Origin: Microvirga makkahensis
GTDB taxonomy: Bacteria; Pseudomonadota; Alphaproteobacteria; Rhizobiales; Beijerinckiaceae
Assembly (NCBI RefSeq): GCF_009830105.1
Contig: NZ_WURB01000002.1
Location: forward strand, 62,001 to 126,000
Direction of reading: 5' to 3'
DNA: 64,000 nt
Shown here: positions 61,590 through 64,000 of the stretch, in pieces
How the letters are laid out: the number at the start of each line of letters is the position of its first letter
Numbering within the stretch: the first letter of the stretch is position 1
Program-made: the position numbers and the translations under genes
Notes under the pieces: generated by a model
The model's input: the letters and a program-made list of their open reading frames with translations, nothing else
Databases searched by the model: none
What the model was told of the DNA's origin: nothing

Positions 61590-61758
61590 GACTTCACCAT
61601 TCAGCCGCTCCAACGAGCGTGCCGTTCCTGACGATTGGGTTATGGTTGCAAGAGAATTCGTCCGCGGGCGGATCAATCCGCGCTGCAGCTGAAAGCATCT
61701 AGCGATGGACGAATTCTGATTTCGATCACTTATCCCCGGACGACGTGACGTCCGGGGC

Positions 61759-61818
61759 TCAGGCTCCCGTCTTCAGGCGGCCTGCACGCAAAGTAGAAAT
61801 GGTGCGGAATGTGTTCAT
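61759..61818 (-). CDS. micropeptide of the nine-copy family (19 residues)
   Basis: MNTFRTISTLRAGRLKTGA, ending in TGA at 61759-61761. TTGACA (61851-61856, minus strand) is 32 bases before the ATG. The hairpin CCCCGGACG (61734-61742) with CGTCCGGGG (61749-61757) is adjacent to the stop. One or two residues shorter than the other copies. The RAG-x-L-x-T-G pattern is kept. Confidence 0.62.
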   Translation of the reverse strand: MNTFRTISTLRAGRLKTGA

Positions 61819-61921
61819 GACACAACTAAGGTCGGCTACAGGGTCGCCAATGTCAAGTTGAACGGCTGCGTCGGAAAGCATCATTTGACAAAACAGCCGG
61901 ACAACCTAAGTTGATCCTATC

Positions 61922-61987
61922 ATGATGTGGCTCCCAGCATATGTCCGTGGCCTCTGCCACGCCGGAACTCTGATCGCAGGACACTAG
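61922..61987 (+). CDS. micropeptide of the nine-copy family (21 residues)
   Basis: Begins MMWLPAYV, then RGLCHAGTLIAGH before TAG. TTGACA at 61885-61890 is 31 bases before the ATG. The stop runs into the hairpin GCCCCG (61987-61992) with CGGGGC (62019-62024). It lies only 104 bases from the copy at 61759 but on the other strand, so the two units are head to head. Confidence 0.65.
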   Translation: MMWLPAYVRGLCHAGTLIAGH

Positions 61988-62154
61988 CCCCGTGTCCCGC
62001 CGCGTTGGCGTGTGGACCCGGGGCTCCTGAGGCTTTCCAAACAATTCGATCGAAAATCTCCGATGGCTGATCGGTGCCCGCTTTATGGGCCTGCGCCGCA
62101 GCACGGTATCGGCGGCGACGGAAAGCCAACTTGTTTGATGACTGGAAACTCACG

Positions 62155-62388
62155 ATGGGCCAGCTGAGTGAGATGAGCAAAGAATCGAAAAAGAAATCCT
62201 TGAGCTATCGGGTCTCGACGCCCGAGGAGCGAGCCAAGCGTCAGGCCGAAGTCCACAAGCGCTGTGAGTACATCATGATGCTGAAGGCGCAAGGCTTGAA
62301 CTACGCCACCATTGCTTGCCGTCTGGGCCTGAGTCCCAGCCAGGTCAGCAAGATCGCCCGGGACTACATCCACCGGATGCACCCCTGA
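62155..62388 (+). CDS. small helix-turn-helix protein
   Basis: About 77 residues (start at 62155 or 62173; both have weak ribosome sites). RVSTPEERAKRQAEVHKRCE, YIMMLKAQGLNYATIACRLG, LSPSQVSKIARDYIHRM: the last 35 residues form a clear helix-turn-helix like sigma-70 region 4 or a resolvase-type DNA-binding domain. Likely a DNA-binding regulator; target unknown. Confidence 0.65.
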   Translation: MGQLSEMSKESKKKSLSYRVSTPEERAKRQAEVHKRCEYIMMLKAQGLNYATIACRLGLSPSQVSKIARDYIHRMHP

Positions 62389-62461
62389 GGGGTTCTTCTC
62401 CCGGATCCTTCAAAACACATCTGCAGCAGCCACCGACTGCCATATTGGAAAGGAGAGCATT

Positions 62462-62686
62462 GTGTCGGTTTCCTCACCTCAACTGTCGTTCAATCACAAC
62501 CACCCGAGCCTGCCGCCAGATGCCGAGGAACTGGCCCGGGATCTGTTCGAGCGTGCCCGCCCCAACGACTCGTTCGACGACCTCAAGCGGCGAGTAGCGT
62601 TCAATCGGCAGGATGCCGGCCGGCTCAGGCATTGGATCAGAGCCGCACAGGCAATCGCGGCGGAGAGGCGTCTGCGCCAGCCCTGA
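62462..62686 (+). CDS. hypothetical protein, 74 residues
   Basis: GTG start with AAAGGAG upstream, an excellent ribosome site. DAEELARDLFERARPNDSFD, DLKRRVAFNRQDAGRLRHWI, RAAQAIAAERRLRQP: helical, basic. Follows the helix-turn-helix gene by 73 bases and could be co-transcribed. Function unknown. Confidence 0.6.
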   Translation: MSVSSPQLSFNHNHPSLPPDAEELARDLFERARPNDSFDDLKRRVAFNRQDAGRLRHWIRAAQAIAAERRLRQP

Positions 62687-62888
62687 CGACGCCCGGGCTG
62701 TCGCTCTTCGTGTGACGGGCCATGCCGAGCCTGGACTTGGAGCGCTCCTGATCCGGGAGACCTCATGATCACTTCAGGACTAACCGAGATGACAGTTTTT
62801 ACTTAGAATTACTCCATGTTCACTCCACATAGACCGTGATGTGGCCGCAGGTTCTTGCAACCCGCAAATCTTTACTTATATTGAACTC

Positions 62889-62951
62889 ATGATGACTAAA
62901 TTGCGCCATTGCTCTGACTTTCGCACGGGGTGCCTCCAAGCAGGCCACTGA
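62889..62951 (+). CDS. micropeptide of the nine-copy family (20 residues)
   Basis: MMTKLRHCSDFRTGCLQAGH, ending in TGA. The -35-like TTCTTG (62852-62857) is 31 bases before the ATG, with TATATT in between. Hairpin CCCCGAAGG (62953-62961) with CCTTCGGGG (62989-62997) follows the stop. The most divergent copy: T-G-C-L replaces A-G-x-L. It is the only feature seen in the gap 62687-63113. Confidence 0.55.
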   Translation: MMTKLRHCSDFRTGCLQAGH

Positions 62952-63113
62952 ACCCCGAAGGTCGGCCTGACCGCATCCGGCGGCCCGCCCTTCGGGGAAT
63001 GATGTTTCCTGAACAATCTCGAACACCCTGCCCCATCCCAAGGGGCCATCGCGACTTGCGCCCGGTCAGGTTCGTCCTGAACCCCGCATACCGCGCCACG
63101 CGAAGGAGAAGAC

Positions 63114-64000
63114 ATGAACGCACGATCTCATCGGACGCATGGGCCGCTAACGCCCCATCTGCTGCTGCCCCTCGACCGCTCCCCTGCCCCGAACGGCACC
63201 GACCCCATTACGCTCTGGCCATGGCGTTTGAGACGGGAGGCTATCCGCAGCCCGCATCAGGGAGCCGATCGCAGCGGTGAAATGCACGAGGCTCGACATC
63301 CGGCCGCCGCACCCGACGACACGTCCCAAACCAACGGCAGGTCGGCGCAGCCCATGACCGTTGCCGATGTCATGACGCGTGACGTGGTCTGCGTCTCGAC
63401 GGCAACCCCGGTGAGCGAGGTCGCCAATATCTTGGCCGGCAAGAGGATCAGTGCGGTGCCGGTGGTTGGCGTCGATGGGCGTCTCGTGGGCATCGTGAGC
63501 GAAAGTGACCTGATCCGCCGGGCCGAGATCGGAACCGAGCGCCGGCGCTCCTGGTGGCGCAAGGTCTTTGTCGACATCAGCGCCGAGGCAGCCGACTACG
63601 TCCGGGCCCACGGCAGGAAGGCGCGGCACGTCATGACATCGGGGACCGTCACGGCCACCGAGGACATGACGCTCGCGGATGTCGCCGAGGTCATGGAGAA
63701 GCGGGGTCTCAAGCGCCTCCCCGTCGTGCGCGGCAATCGTCTCGTGGGCATCGTCAGCCGCAGCGATCTCGTCAAGGCCGTCGCGCGCCACCGCCCTTCC
63801 CTTTTCGCCAAGCCCCTTACGGACAATGCCATCCTGCGGGACTTGACGTCACGGGTGAAGGTGGTGACGCCGTCTCACCGGCTCATCAACATCTCGGTGC
63901 ATCGCGGCAACGCGGACATCGCCGGGTTGGTGGACTCGGCGGCCGAACGCGAGGCGGTTCTGGTTGCCGCCGAGAACACGCCGGGGATCCGCTCGATCCA
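63114..64000 (+). CDS. CBS-domain pair protein with C-terminal BON-like domain, 3' partial
   Basis: At least 295 residues; the window ends inside the gene. ATG 63114 has AAGGAG six bases upstream, but the first 80 residues (ending GRSAQP) are low in complexity, so ATG 63354 is an alternative start. CBS 1: ADVMTRDVVCVSTATPVSEV, VPVVGVDGRLVGIVSESDLI. CBS 2: RHVMTSGTVTATEDMTLADV, LPVVRGNRLVGIVSRSDLVK. Then a BON-like segment, RGNADIAGLVDSAAEREAVL. Close relative of the gene at 41100. Confidence 0.88.
   Translation, partial: MNARSHRTHGPLTPHLLLPLDRSPAPNGTDPITLWPWRLRREAIRSPHQGADRSGEMHEARHPAAAPDDTSQTNGRSAQPMTVADVMTRDVVCVSTATPVSEVANILAGKRISAVPVVGVDGRLVGIVSESDLIRRAEIGTERRRSWWRKVFVDISAEAADYVRAHGRKARHVMTSGTVTATEDMTLADVAEVMEKRGLKRLPVVRGNRLVGIVSRSDLVKAVARHRPSLFAKPLTDNAILRDLTSRVKVVTPSHRLINISVHRGNADIAGLVDSAAEREAVLVAAENTPGIRSI

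Overview
The window is GC-rich, bacterial and gene-dense. The gene families present (EcfG-type promoter and sigma fragment, ROSE-controlled Hsp20, homospermidine synthase, DUF983 and DUF2254 proteins, aa3-type oxidase) point to an alphaproteobacterium of the order Hyphomicrobiales. A Microvirga/Methylobacterium-like genome is my best guess, by inference only. I saw no rRNA, tRNA or CRISPR array.

Layout. 1-540: end of a small membrane-protein gene, then a DUF983 gene. 790-11667: three LysR-flanked catabolic or transport blocks (enolase-superfamily enzyme, RidA, FAD oxidase and a taurine/sulfonate-type ABC importer; an MHS-type MFS transporter with a nitrilase-type hydrolase), with an IS630 remnant between them. 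11729-13412: an IS6-like element sits between a decapitated MFS gene and a decapitated sigma-factor gene. 13562-29627: mostly stress and envelope genes (hemerythrin/winged-helix fusion, TerC, Hsp20 behind a ROSE thermometer, ribosome hibernation factor, DJ-1-like protein, patatin, DUF2254, YetF) ending in homospermidine synthase. 30163-33532: a Rieske oxygenase/reductase pair with a divergent LysR gene. 33657-40943: small proteins, decayed Rnk-like and Usp genes, an orphan cytochrome oxidase subunit I, and a carboxymuconolactone-decarboxylase gene with an amber codon. 41100-46692: a group of genes that carries three copies of one promoter-like motif, including an ECF sigma-factor gene. 46740-64000: PAS, DUF488, deaminase, ankyrin, pseudouridine synthase, glutamate dehydrogenase, K+/H+ antiporter, HemD-like, spermidine synthesis (SpeD, SpeE), further Rnk-like genes, a second hibernation factor and a CBS-domain protein cut by the window edge.

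Most notable. Nine tiny transcription units, each about 130-150 bp, are scattered between 26 and 63 kb on both strands. Each has a TTGAC-like box exactly 31 or 32 nt before an ATG, no ribosome binding site, a 19-21 codon reading frame ending in a shared pattern (R/H-A-G-x-L-x-A/T-G-x in most copies), and a GC-rich hairpin that starts at the stop codon. Three copies differ almost only at synonymous positions across a 13-residue stretch, which indicates selection on the peptide. I know of no described family that fits. Also notable: seven Rnk/GreA-C-like paralogues in 27 kb, and the motif GGGAACC-N15-CATCYAAT, present three times including in front of the ECF sigma gene.

How the parts work together. 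Much of the accessory content fits a general-stress and stationary-phase programme: hibernation factors, Rnk-like proteins that may act on RNA polymerase, a small heat-shock protein, CBS/BON proteins, universal stress protein, polyamines and ECF-type regulation. The first 12 kb and 30-33 kb hold substrate-inducible catabolic gene sets under LysR control.
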